From an uncultured Lachnospiraceae bacterium (lineage in GTDB: Bacteria > Bacillota > Clostridia > Lachnospirales > Lachnospiraceae), in the NCBI GenBank assembly GCA_905236615.1, contig CAJORC010000023.1, positions 1-9,109 of the forward strand: a stretch of 9,109 nucleotides of DNA, given 5' to 3'. Position 1 is the first letter of the stretch. Each line of letters starts with the position of its first letter. A program made the translations under genes and the position numbers. This document shows positions 1 to 6,490 of the stretch, one piece after another. The notes under the pieces were generated by a model, which ran no database searches, had not been told where the DNA came from, and saw only the letters and a list, made by a program, of their open reading frames with translations.

Positions 1-511
1 CAACAAGAATTTCGTTCTTGCGCGCTCCTCTATGTCAGCAGAGGCTGTGAACGTTTCTTTCATGGCTCCGAAGCAGGAGGTCTCTCTTGAAACGGGTACT
101 AAGAATGTAATGAGCGTGAATATCCCGACTTTCGATTTTGTCACAAGAACCTCTGACACTAATGACATTTATTCTTATGGTTACGCTTTCACCTCGTCTG
201 ACTTGGATGACGCAGTCAAGAGTCTCTCTGAGATTCTTCCGGATATGCTCAAACTTGCAGAATCGGAAAAGTCATGCCAGCTTATGGCTGCCGAAATTGA
301 GAAGACGAGACGACGCGTAAATGCCCTTGAGCATGTAATGATCCCTGAATATGAGGCGAATATCAAGTATATTTCCATGAAGCTTGATGAGGCTGAACGG
401 TCGAGCCAGATACGACTCATGAAGGTTAAGGATATGATGCTTGAGGAGGCTCACCACTACAAGGAAAAATCCGAAGAGTTGACTCGTGAGGCTTTCGCAG
501 CGAATAAATGA
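1..511 (+). CDS. atpD: V-type ATP synthase subunit D (5'-truncated by window edge)
   Basis: This is the C-terminal part of subunit D (NtpD/AtpD) of a V-type (V/A-type) Na+- or H+-translocating ATPase, the coiled-coil rotor shaft that links the catalytic A3B3 head to the membrane ring. The reading frame is open from base 2, upstream of the first ATG at 32, so that ATG is internal and about 50 N-terminal residues lie outside the window; about 169 residues are visible of roughly 210 expected. The diagnostic block KTRRRVNALEHVMIPEYE, followed by IKYISMKLDEAERS and RLMKVKDMM, is the conserved C-terminal helix of the family. The MAPKQEVS and TKNVMSVNIP segments match its central region. D is usually among the last genes of the V-ATPase operon, and the long inverted repeat just downstream fits an operon end. 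Family assignment is secure; ion specificity cannot be read from this subunit. Confidence 0.95.
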   Translation, partial: NKNFVLARSSMSAEAVNVSFMAPKQEVSLETGTKNVMSVNIPTFDFVTRTSDTNDIYSYGYAFTSSDLDDAVKSLSEILPDMLKLAESEKSCQLMAAEIEKTRRRVNALEHVMIPEYEANIKYISMKLDEAERSSQIRLMKVKDMMLEEAHHYKEKSEELTREAFAANK

Positions 512-523
512 CATTCTGGTGAC

Positions 524-619
524 GCCATCAGCTTGGGCGAACTTGCAAAATAACTTTTTGAGTCAGAAAGCGCTTTTAAACTGACTCAAAAAGTGATTTT
601 GCAGTTCTCTGCTGATGGC
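524..619. repeat. Long imperfect inverted repeat (possible operon-end terminator or MITE-like element)
   Basis: This nested palindrome lies between the V-ATPase D gene and the DUF402 gene. From outside in: GCCATCAGC (524-532) pairs with GCTGATGGC (611-619); GAACT (539-543) with AGTTC (603-607); GCAAAATAA (545-553) with TGATTTTGC (594-602) with one A-G mismatch; and CTTTTTGAGTCAG (554-566) perfectly with CTGACTCAAAAAG (581-593). The only interruptions are a bulged T544 and one asymmetric internal loop. The 14-nt apical loop holds its own palindrome, AAAGCGCTTT (567-576). A terminator role for the upstream operon is likely by position, but no free T-run follows the stem, so it is not a textbook intrinsic terminator. 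A small mobile palindromic element is the alternative. Confidence 0.7.
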
Positions 620-645
620 TGTTCTTCAAAATGACGATTGTGTTT

Positions 646-674
646 CGCCTCAAAGCTTCACTCATTTGGGCGAG
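646..674. other. Possible stem-loop in the DUF402 leader
   Basis: CGCC-T-CAAA (646-654) can pair with TTTGGGCG (665-672) around a 10-nt loop, with T650 bulged. The octamer TTGGGCGA at 666-673 is also present at 533-540 inside the left half of the long inverted repeat, so alternative pairings across the intergenic region are possible. No T-tract follows; it is not a terminator. This is weak evidence on its own. Confidence 0.3.
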
Positions 675-687
675 AAAAAAAGTCAAC

Positions 688-693
688 GGGAGG
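688..693 (+). promoter_or_regulatory. Ribosome binding site deciding the DUF402 start
   Basis: GGGAGG lies five bases before the ATG at 699. It supports 699 rather than the earlier in-frame ATG at 615, which sits inside the long inverted repeat and would add 28 residues unlike the family. Confidence 0.8.
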
Positions 694-698
694 TTAGC

Positions 699-1181
699 AT
701 GGCTGATAAACCACTTCTTTACAGAAAGAGAATTATCCCACCTGAAAATGTGTTGCTTAAGGATGATGAGATTCTTTATATTGACGAGCGTATCATTATC
801 ACGAAGTGGAATACTCTGCACCCCAAGAAGGATTTTTCCCACGGGGTTTCCTGTTATTTCTTAAAAGAGGGTTATAAGGTAAGTAAGTTTCTTAGAACAG
901 ACGATAGTCTGCTTTACTGGTATTGCGACATTTTGGACTATACCTATGAGAGCGAGACTGATTCGTATGTTTTCAGAGACCTTCTTGCGGATGTCATTGT
1001 CTATCCGGATGGTTTTGTGAAAGTGAACGACCTTGATGAATTCGAAGAAGCCATAGAAAATGGCGTCCTCGTAATCTCAGACGTTACAAGGGCGCTCAAG
1101 TCACTTTCAAATCTTTTAGAAATAATATACAGCGGAGACTTCGGAAAACTCACCAAGAGGATTGATACTATCAACTGTTAA
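699..1181 (+). CDS. DUF402 family protein (FomD/Ntdp-like putative nucleotide phosphohydrolase)
   Basis: This 160-residue cytoplasmic protein is of the usual length for the family. The DUF402 core is visible as LLKDDEILYIDERIIITKW (19-37), HPKKDFSHGVSCYFLKEGYK (41-60), the hallmark LLYWYCDI (71-78), DLLADVIVYPDG (94-105) and DLDEFEEAIENG (111-122), followed by a helical tail (129-158). Characterised relatives include FomD and the staphylococcal Ntdp, metal-dependent enzymes acting on nucleotides or nucleotidyl esters; the exact substrate here is unknown. The start at 699 has a GGGAGG site. The stop codon (1179-1181) overlaps the stop of the convergent gene on the other strand. The tail is duplicated about 900 bp downstream. 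Family membership is firm and the biochemical role is inferred from relatives. Confidence 0.88.
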   Translation: MADKPLLYRKRIIPPENVLLKDDEILYIDERIIITKWNTLHPKKDFSHGVSCYFLKEGYKVSKFLRTDDSLLYWYCDILDYTYESETDSYVFRDLLADVIVYPDGFVKVNDLDEFEEAIENGVLVISDVTRALKSLSNLLEIIYSGDFGKLTKRIDTINC

Positions 1182-1723
1182 AAACTAATTCCGGAGAACA
1201 TTTTATCCAGTTGCTTATCAGTAAGATAATCTTCATCCGTCTTTATTATCTCTATCAGACATTTTTCATTCTTTGTATAGCTTCCGACGGTAATTTTCTT
1301 TCCATCGGAAGTATAGCTTATCAGATACTTATCGAATGACGGTTTGTTTACATGACCGCTTTTGATTATCCTGCTGTCATCAACGGCAAGAATAGTTTTT
1401 AATTCACTATCATCCCGTATTTCCGCGATCTTCCTTAACTGTTCCTGAGAGATCCCTATCATATCAAGGGTTTCATCGCCGACAAGGCCATTGCCGTAGT
1501 CCAGTCCGAGTATGACAGCTTCGGGAGATTCGACAGAAACATAATTATCATACTTGTTTACTGCGCCATTATCCGTCAGCTTCTTGGGAAGATATATATG
1601 TCCTTCTCCCACATCGATAATGTCATAATTAAAAAGCGTGTCCTTATAGTCCCGTAAGCAATAGCATATAAATATTATCAATCCGATCGCTATTATCAGC
1701 CAGATAAGCAAATGTCTTTTCAT
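1178..1723 (-). CDS. Hypothetical membrane-anchored protein
   Basis: I do not recognise this family. From the ATG at 1723 it has 181 residues: a basic start (MKRH), one hydrophobic segment at about residues 5-22 (IWLIIAIGLIIFICYC) that would serve as an uncleaved membrane anchor, then a mixed, acidic soluble domain of about 155 residues ending DKQLDKMFSGISF. Cys residues follow the hydrophobic stretch, but no clear lipobox is seen. The soluble part (VDDSRIIKSG, KYLISYTSDGKKITVGSYT, KCLIEIIKTDEDY) looks like beta-strand-rich extracytoplasmic protein. AGGAG (1734-1738 in plus coordinates) sits 10 nt before this start; the in-frame ATG at 1732 is only one base from it and is less likely. The short palindrome TTGAA-N5-TTCAA at 1761-1775 lies just upstream. 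The stop codon shares TTAA with the convergent DUF402 gene. Confidence 0.7.
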   Translation of the reverse strand: MKRHLLIWLIIAIGLIIFICYCLRDYKDTLFNYDIIDVGEGHIYLPKKLTDNGAVNKYDNYVSVESPEAVILGLDYGNGLVGDETLDMIGISQEQLRKIAEIRDDSELKTILAVDDSRIIKSGHVNKPSFDKYLISYTSDGKKITVGSYTKNEKCLIEIIKTDEDYLTDKQLDKMFSGISF

Positions 1724-1733
1724 CCTCCGCATT

Positions 1734-1738
1734 CTCCT
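1734..1738 (-). promoter_or_regulatory. Ribosome binding site of the 1178-1723 gene
   Basis: Read on the minus strand this is AGGAG, 10 nt before the ATG at 1723. The upstream ATG at 1732 would leave a single-base spacer, so this site decides the start. Confidence 0.6.
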
Positions 1739-1760
1739 GTCATTAATCTGTTTACTGCAT

Positions 1761-2075
1761 TTGAAAAGAATTCAAGTGGATAGAACGTCGGTGTTGCCTC
1801 AGCCATCGATACATGTCCTTCCGCTTGCACCGGCTTCAATACCGGTATTTACAACGCCCTGCACACCAATAAAGTGCACGGGATCGGTTATTATTTTAAC
1901 AGGGTCGATAACAATTTGTCCACCACCGCCAATAAAAGCTCCTGATCCTAATGATCCGGAAATACCTATAACGAAGATCACAAGGGCACTTAAATCACTT
2001 TCCAATCTGTTGGATATTATTTATGCAGGAAATTTCGATAAGCTTACCAAGGAAATCGAAATTGAAGATAAGTAA
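1761..2075 (+). pseudogene. DUF402-tail-bearing ORF, probable remnant or chimera
   Basis: This plus-strand frame of about 104 codons has only a weak TTG start (1761) and no ribosome site; the frame is open further upstream, antisense to the neighbouring gene. Residues 74-99 (1980-2057) align without gaps to the tail of the intact DUF402 gene (1086-1163): 21 of 26 residues are identical, beginning TRALKSLSNLL. Twelve of those identical residues use a different, synonymous codon, so this tail diverged under protein-level selection. The preceding 73 codons are Pro-, Thr- and Ile-rich (for example CPPPPIKAPDPNDPEIP) and bear no resemblance to DUF402; none of its catalytic-core motifs is present. 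It is either the 3' remnant of a duplicated DUF402 gene with foreign sequence fused in front, or a small chimeric protein. The opposite strand of the Pro-rich part is also open (1799-2005). I lean to a remnant. Confidence 0.45.
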
Positions 2076-2083
2076 AATCATTC

Positions 2084-4165
2084 TTATTTGTGAAGTACGA
2101 AGAATTCCCTGAGTTTTTCAAGGAGTTCTTCTTTTTCTATGCACTTAAGCAGATAGCCTTCCGGACGGTGTGAAACTACTGACATAAGGCTGTCCTTATC
2201 GCTTTTTTCCGTAAGGAATATGACCGGAATCGACTTCAGTTCTTCATTGTTTCTGAGCATTTCAAGGACTGTCGGTCCGCTCGTTTCCGGCATTTCATAA
2301 TCAAGCAGGATGAGGTCGGCCCTGTTCTCACCAAGCCATTCTATTCCCTGCAGCCCTGAATTCAGCATTGTAACTTTATAAGAATCCCGCAGCCATTCAT
2401 GCAGCATTGAAAGATAGTTCGGATCATCATCCAGAACGAGAATGTTTTTTTCCTCAGTTCCCTTTTCCCTGTCTGTTTCATCTGCAAGGGGCTTGAGTTT
2501 TTCCTTATATCCCGCATACTCATTCATGAACTTCCGGTGATTTGCAGTGATAAATCCCCTGTCTTCATGATTTCCGGCTTCTTCCAGCGCCTGCGCTCTT
2601 TCAAATAATCCCATTGCACCGATTATCTTTGCAGAAACCTTGACCGAACGTACCTTAAGCGCATAGAGCTTTAAGTTATCACTCTCGTAAGCGTCATTGA
2701 TAACCTTGGAATTTGTTTCGATCGTATCAAGGAACAGCTTGAGCGAGAGATAATAATTTGTAACACCGCCCGAATTCTTGATCCCTTCTTTTACAGTTAT
2801 TCCTTCCTTATTCTTTAACCAGCTCAGGTCTTCCGGAACTATCCCCAAAAGCTCTGTAACATCCACTGCCTCCGGCTTTTCTATCATTTCTTTGGGGAGG
2901 TGTTTCATTATCGTCTTTTCAAGGAGTACACTGTTTATGGGCTTTGAAAGGTATCCGTTAAAGCCTTTCGACTTGTAAAAATCCTCCCCTTCAATGCTGT
3001 TTTCCGTAAGGGCATAAACCGGAAGATCCGGATAGATCTCTCTTATCCCGGCAACAGTCTCCACTCCGTCCATTCCCGTCATCATCCGGTCAAGAAACAC
3101 TACATTGAAATTATTATCCCTTATCTTATCAAGACATTCTTCCCCGCTCGATGCCGTAGTCACAAATACCCTCGTAGCTTTTAAAAGACCCCTTATGACA
3201 TTCAGGTTCATAGGATTTTCGTCAACAACAAGAACATCAGCATCCGGTGCTATAAACTGCGGCGCATAAGGTCCTCTGACGTTGTTATCTTCATATTCAT
3301 CAAACTTGCCTACGGGCTCCGCATCTATGATCTTCTGATCGAGTTTCAGTATAAATTCAGAACCTTCCCCGTAGACGCTCTTACAGGTCAGTTCACCGCC
3401 CATCAGTTCCGCAAATCTTCTGGAAATATCAAGTCCGAAAGTCATTCCCCGGATCTTTCTGACTCTCTCCTCATCAAGCTTTTCATATGCTGTAAAGATC
3501 TTCTCCCTGTCTTCCTCTTTCACTCCTATTCCGCTATCCTTTACCGAAAAACAGAGAGTACAGATTTCATCATTGCATGAAAGCATTGAAACACTTAATT
3601 TCAAACCGCCTTTCTCCGTATATTTAACAGCGTTTGTAAGAAGATTGAGCAATATCTGTTTTATCTTTTCAACATCACCGTAGAGACATTTCGGAATGGT
3701 TTTCTGCACCTCCACTTCAAAGCTAAGATCCTTATCGGTACATCTTACCATTGTCGTAGGTACCATTGAACGGATGACATCCTGCAGATAATATTCCTTC
3801 CCGCTAAGATACATCTTTCCCGACTCTATCTTTGAGATATCCAGAAGATCATTTATAAAACCCAGAAGTGCATCAGACGCATTCTTTATATCCAGCGCAT
3901 AATTCATTACCGACAGAAAATATCCGGGCGGTACGTCTGCTGCATTCTCTCTTATGATCATCTCGTTCATTCCAACGATAGTGTTCAGCGGAGTACATAT
4001 CTCCTGCGAAATATTAGCAAGAAACCTGGACTTCGCACTGTTTATCCTGTCAATTTCCTCATTCGCCCTGCGTATCTCCTCATGCTGCTTTTTTATGACC
4101 CGGTTTTTCTTATATCCATATATGATAAAAGCCAGAATCAAGGCAAGAATGATAAGCTCTTTCAT
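2084..4165 (-). CDS. Degenerate hybrid histidine kinase (HisKA-HATPase-REC-HPt-like-REC) lacking both phospho-accepting histidines
   Basis: Residues are numbered from an in-frame TTG at 4192 (702 aa). I prefer the ATG at 4165 (693 aa), since TTG has no ribosome site; a GGGGG lies 11 nt before the ATG. Layout: one membrane anchor (12-26), coiled coil (30-58), HisKA (54-125), HATPase (165-285), REC1 (318-432), HPt-like (475-570), REC2 (582-700). There is no extracytoplasmic sensor. The H-box reads NISQEICTPLN, with Gln63 (codon CAG) where His is required. The N-box (NLLTNAVKYT) and DSGIG are present, but the G2 box is GMTFGL rather than GTGLGL. REC1 keeps VVDEN, Asp368, the ALT threonine and Lys417; REC2 keeps DDD, Asp631, Thr661 and Lys683. 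The HPt-like helix has Arg515 in VRSVKVSA where VHALK is expected. Autophosphorylation and relay through its own histidines therefore look impossible; a receiver scaffold or phosphate sink is inferred. It follows the HD-GYP gene directly. Confidence 0.9.
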   Translation of the reverse strand: MKELIILALILAFIIYGYKKNRVIKKQHEEIRRANEEIDRINSAKSRFLANISQEICTPLNTIVGMNEMIIRENAADVPPGYFLSVMNYALDIKNASDALLGFINDLLDISKIESGKMYLSGKEYYLQDVIRSMVPTTMVRCTDKDLSFEVEVQKTIPKCLYGDVEKIKQILLNLLTNAVKYTEKGGLKLSVSMLSCNDEICTLCFSVKDSGIGVKEEDREKIFTAYEKLDEERVRKIRGMTFGLDISRRFAELMGGELTCKSVYGEGSEFILKLDQKIIDAEPVGKFDEYEDNNVRGPYAPQFIAPDADVLVVDENPMNLNVIRGLLKATRVFVTTASSGEECLDKIRDNNFNVVFLDRMMTGMDGVETVAGIREIYPDLPVYALTENSIEGEDFYKSKGFNGYLSKPINSVLLEKTIMKHLPKEMIEKPEAVDVTELLGIVPEDLSWLKNKEGITVKEGIKNSGGVTNYYLSLKLFLDTIETNSKVINDAYESDNLKLYALKVRSVKVSAKIIGAMGLFERAQALEEAGNHEDRGFITANHRKFMNEYAGYKEKLKPLADETDREKGTEEKNILVLDDDPNYLSMLHEWLRDSYKVTMLNSGLQGIEWLGENRADLILLDYEMPETSGPTVLEMLRNNEELKSIPVIFLTEKSDKDSLMSVVSHRPEGYLLKCIEKEELLEKLREFFVLHK

Positions 4166-4184
4166 TGCTTCGGATACCCCCGTT

Positions 4185-6326
4185 TTATCCAATATATTTT
4201 CTGTAGATCACCCTTACTTCAGGAAGCGCATCGACAAAAACCTCGACACATTTTGCATCAAAGCGGCTTCCTGCACCTTCTTTCAAAAACTCCACGGCCT
4301 GCTCAAGAGAATACGGTGCCTTGTAAACACGCTCCGAAGTCAGTGCTTCAAAGACATCCGCAACGGCCATGATCCTCGCCGAAAGCGGTATTGCCTCTCC
4401 ATGAAGACCTTCCGGATAACCGTTTCCGTCCCATCGTTCATGGTGATATGCAGCCATATTTCTGGCCTCTTTTAAGTAGTTTTCCCCGTTTACCGTACTT
4501 ATGGCATTTTCCATGATCTCTCTTCCGGCAGTGGTATGTGATTTCATTATCTCAAATTCTTCATCAGTCAGTTTTCCGTGCTTGTTAAGAATCGTATCGG
4601 AAATCCTTATTTTTCCAACGTCATGAAGAGGTGCCGACCTGATAACATCAGACATATATTTTTCTGTAAGCTTTTCCGGATAATAACCTTTTTTCTTAAG
4701 TCCCTCGACTATTATCTTTACATATGCAGAAGTCTTGTGGACATGGGTACCGGTATTGGTATCTCTTCTGTCGACCATATCAGCCATTGTAAGTATGAGC
4801 CCGTCCTGCATCTTACTGGTATAGTCGGAAAGCCTCCTGACATTTTTCAGCTGCTCCGAAGTTTTTTCCGTCACACTGCATATGGCATGATACAGTTTTT
4901 CAACCTCGTCTCCGGTATGAATGCCAAGCTTCTGTATGATCATCACATTCTCATCAAGCTTCTCCTGATCATCCACGTTCTTTGCAAGACTGTCCATACA
5001 GGCAGCCATACTGCTTATAGGATAAGTTGAATAAGCACCTGATGTCCAAAGCGCATAGGAGATCACAAGCAGATAAACGCCTGAAAGCATGAGCACGACC
5101 TTAATAACAAAAAATCTTATATATTCGTGCATATCTTCAAGCGAAACGTCCGCTCCCGCATAGCATACGGTTTTCCCGGTCCTGTTTCTGACCGGATGAT
5201 ATATGGTGAGTACCCATCCCGAAATATCATCAGATTCTATCGGTTTAACTTCCTTTCCCTCAAAAAACGAATTAAGATGGGGGATGAACGCCGGCTCAAA
5301 AGCTACTACCGTACCCGCCTTATAGCCCTCATCCTTATCCGTATCAACATCAAAAACCACGTGACAGCCATCTTCTTCAAATTTCATGACATAAAGATAC
5401 TCTACTCCAAAGGCTGTTTTCTTTATATTACTGAGTATATCCTTCGTTTCATTATATCCTTCTGCGGATTCTCCGTTTCTAAGATAGTCTTCCACTCTGT
5501 CCGCATCTATCATCTCGGCAGCAAATCTTACTGCATTCCATGCATTTTCAGTCTCTTCTCTTTTTATATAATCAGCATAAAGACTGATTCCGATCCAGCC
5601 CATGGCAAGAACGATGATCAGTGAAGAAACCACCAGCGACAGTGTATTCCTCATCTTGACCGTACAACGGATATCGCTGCTCCATTTTCTCAGGTATTTT
5701 ATCTCGCCGTTACTGAGCGGACGCTGCTTCCATGCCCCATCCTCGATACCCGAGATGACCTCCGGTGAAATAAAGCGGAAGAGGATTACTACAATTATGC
5801 AGGCAACTATTTTATCGGGAATATTTACCAGAATATTTGTAAGCAGGAACGACGGGAAAAATGAGAACCCGGAAGCTCCGGAAATATAATGTGCCATCTC
5901 ATCCAGCTTGCGCAGAAGGGGATCCCTCAAAAGAGTCCACTGTATAAACGTACTGAGCAGACCTGAAAAGACTGCCGAAGTCATTGAAAAGGCAAGAACT
6001 TTTCTGATATTCTTCAAAGAATATTTTCTCACAAACCATGTTGTATATATGGCGATCAGCATATTGATTATGGAAAAATATACGGATTTTTCATTAAGAA
6101 ATGAACATAATACACTTGTTGCAAATGCTGTGCAGATTCCGGGAAAAAGTCCCGCTATCGAAGCTACCGCGATCGTACCTATCATACCCATAAATATAGG
6201 TACGTCATGTACTTCAACGGCATAAACCATCAGAATATTTATTACAGTTGCAATGATAACAACAGCTATGCTCAGCATACGCCTGTTATTATTTTTATCA
6301 TTTATTAAGTTTACAGGCAGTTTCAC
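4185..6326 (-). CDS. Membrane HD-GYP protein, probable cyclic-di-GMP phosphodiesterase
   Basis: This 713-residue protein starts at GTG with a strong GGGGGGAG site. The N-terminus (17-190) is a six-segment hydrophobic domain resembling the S component of ECF transporters. It is followed by a linker, a seventh membrane segment (228-250), an extracytoplasmic Cache/PAS-like region (251-400, with GVEYLYV, VFDVDTD and YHPVRN), an eighth segment (403-425), a HAMP-like linker (433-492, PISSM and GDEVEKLYHA) and an HD-GYP domain (about 505-690). Catalytic signatures are complete: TGTHVH (His528), HDVGK (His568-Asp569, Lys572), MKSH (His597), HHERWDGNGYP (628-638) and ADVFEALTSERVYK. HD-GYP domains hydrolyse cyclic-di-GMP to pGpG or GMP, so signal sensing outside the cell is probably coupled to second-messenger breakdown. 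The degenerate kinase gene follows immediately (19-nt gap, or 8-nt overlap if the TTG start is used), indicating one operon. The HD-GYP call is firm; the ECF-like and Cache-like calls are from sequence pattern only. Confidence 0.92.
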   Translation of the reverse strand: MKLPVNLINDKNNNRRMLSIAVVIIATVINILMVYAVEVHDVPIFMGMIGTIAVASIAGLFPGICTAFATSVLCSFLNEKSVYFSIINMLIAIYTTWFVRKYSLKNIRKVLAFSMTSAVFSGLLSTFIQWTLLRDPLLRKLDEMAHYISGASGFSFFPSFLLTNILVNIPDKIVACIIVVILFRFISPEVISGIEDGAWKQRPLSNGEIKYLRKWSSDIRCTVKMRNTLSLVVSSLIIVLAMGWIGISLYADYIKREETENAWNAVRFAAEMIDADRVEDYLRNGESAEGYNETKDILSNIKKTAFGVEYLYVMKFEEDGCHVVFDVDTDKDEGYKAGTVVAFEPAFIPHLNSFFEGKEVKPIESDDISGWVLTIYHPVRNRTGKTVCYAGADVSLEDMHEYIRFFVIKVVLMLSGVYLLVISYALWTSGAYSTYPISSMAACMDSLAKNVDDQEKLDENVMIIQKLGIHTGDEVEKLYHAICSVTEKTSEQLKNVRRLSDYTSKMQDGLILTMADMVDRRDTNTGTHVHKTSAYVKIIVEGLKKKGYYPEKLTEKYMSDVIRSAPLHDVGKIRISDTILNKHGKLTDEEFEIMKSHTTAGREIMENAISTVNGENYLKEARNMAAYHHERWDGNGYPEGLHGEAIPLSARIMAVADVFEALTSERVYKAPYSLEQAVEFLKEGAGSRFDAKCVEVFVDALPEVRVIYRKYIG

Positions 6327-6331
6327 CTTCG

Positions 6332-6339
6332 CTCCCCCC
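6332..6339 (-). promoter_or_regulatory. Ribosome binding site of the HD-GYP gene
   Basis: On the minus strand this reads GGGGGGAG, five bases before the GTG start at 6326. It supports the GTG as the true start, with no better in-frame ATG nearby. Confidence 0.75.
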
Positions 6340-6372
6340 GGTTAATCGGCAATAAAAAAACTTGTACCTTAT

Positions 6373-6401
6373 ATTATACAATATTTTTAACAATCTTAAA
6401 A
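6373..6401 (-). promoter_or_regulatory. Promoter candidate for the HD-GYP/kinase operon
   Basis: A perfect minus-strand -10 hexamer TATAAT occupies 6373-6378, preceded by TTG. The -35 region is poor: TTTTAA at 6396-6401 with a 17-bp spacer matches only three positions of TTGACA. This gives a leader of about 40 nt. It lies in the 6327-6490 divergent intergenic region, back to back with the mnmA promoter, so shared control is possible. Confidence 0.5.
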
Positions 6402-6416
6402 CCGCATTTTAGGCTC

Positions 6417-6450
6417 TATTGTTTTTTGCCTGAAAAAATTATACTATAAG
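6417..6450 (+). promoter_or_regulatory. Promoter candidate for mnmA-fumC
   Basis: An A/T-rich plus-strand block carries overlapping -10-like sequences TATACT (6440-6445) and TATAAG (6445-6450), with a weak -35-like TTGTTT at 6419-6424. Transcription would start at about 6452-6458, at or just before the upstream ATG at 6455. This argues for translation from the later ATG at 6491. Confidence 0.4.
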
Positions 6451-6490
6451 ATATATGCCTAAAAATCTACAAAGGATGAAAAATAAAGCT

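Noticed and set aside
615..698. Earlier in-frame ATG extending the DUF402 protein by 28 residues
   Set aside because: The extension starts inside the inverted repeat, has no ribosome site and does not resemble the family, whereas 699 has GGGAGG at five bases.
3954..4475. Plus-strand 173-codon open frame
   Set aside because: It is antisense across the junction of the kinase and HD-GYP genes, both strongly supported; its composition is typical of a shadow frame.
6327..6454. Possible cyclic-di-GMP riboswitch ahead of the HD-GYP gene
   Set aside because: The minus-strand leader after the -10 is only about 40 nt and shows no GEMM-like conserved blocks, too short for a known class.
6455..6490. 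Upstream ATGs at 6455 and 6476 as the mnmA start
   Set aside because: The added residues are not family-like and the likely promoter -10 ends only a few bases before 6455. Kept as an uncertainty, not as the call.
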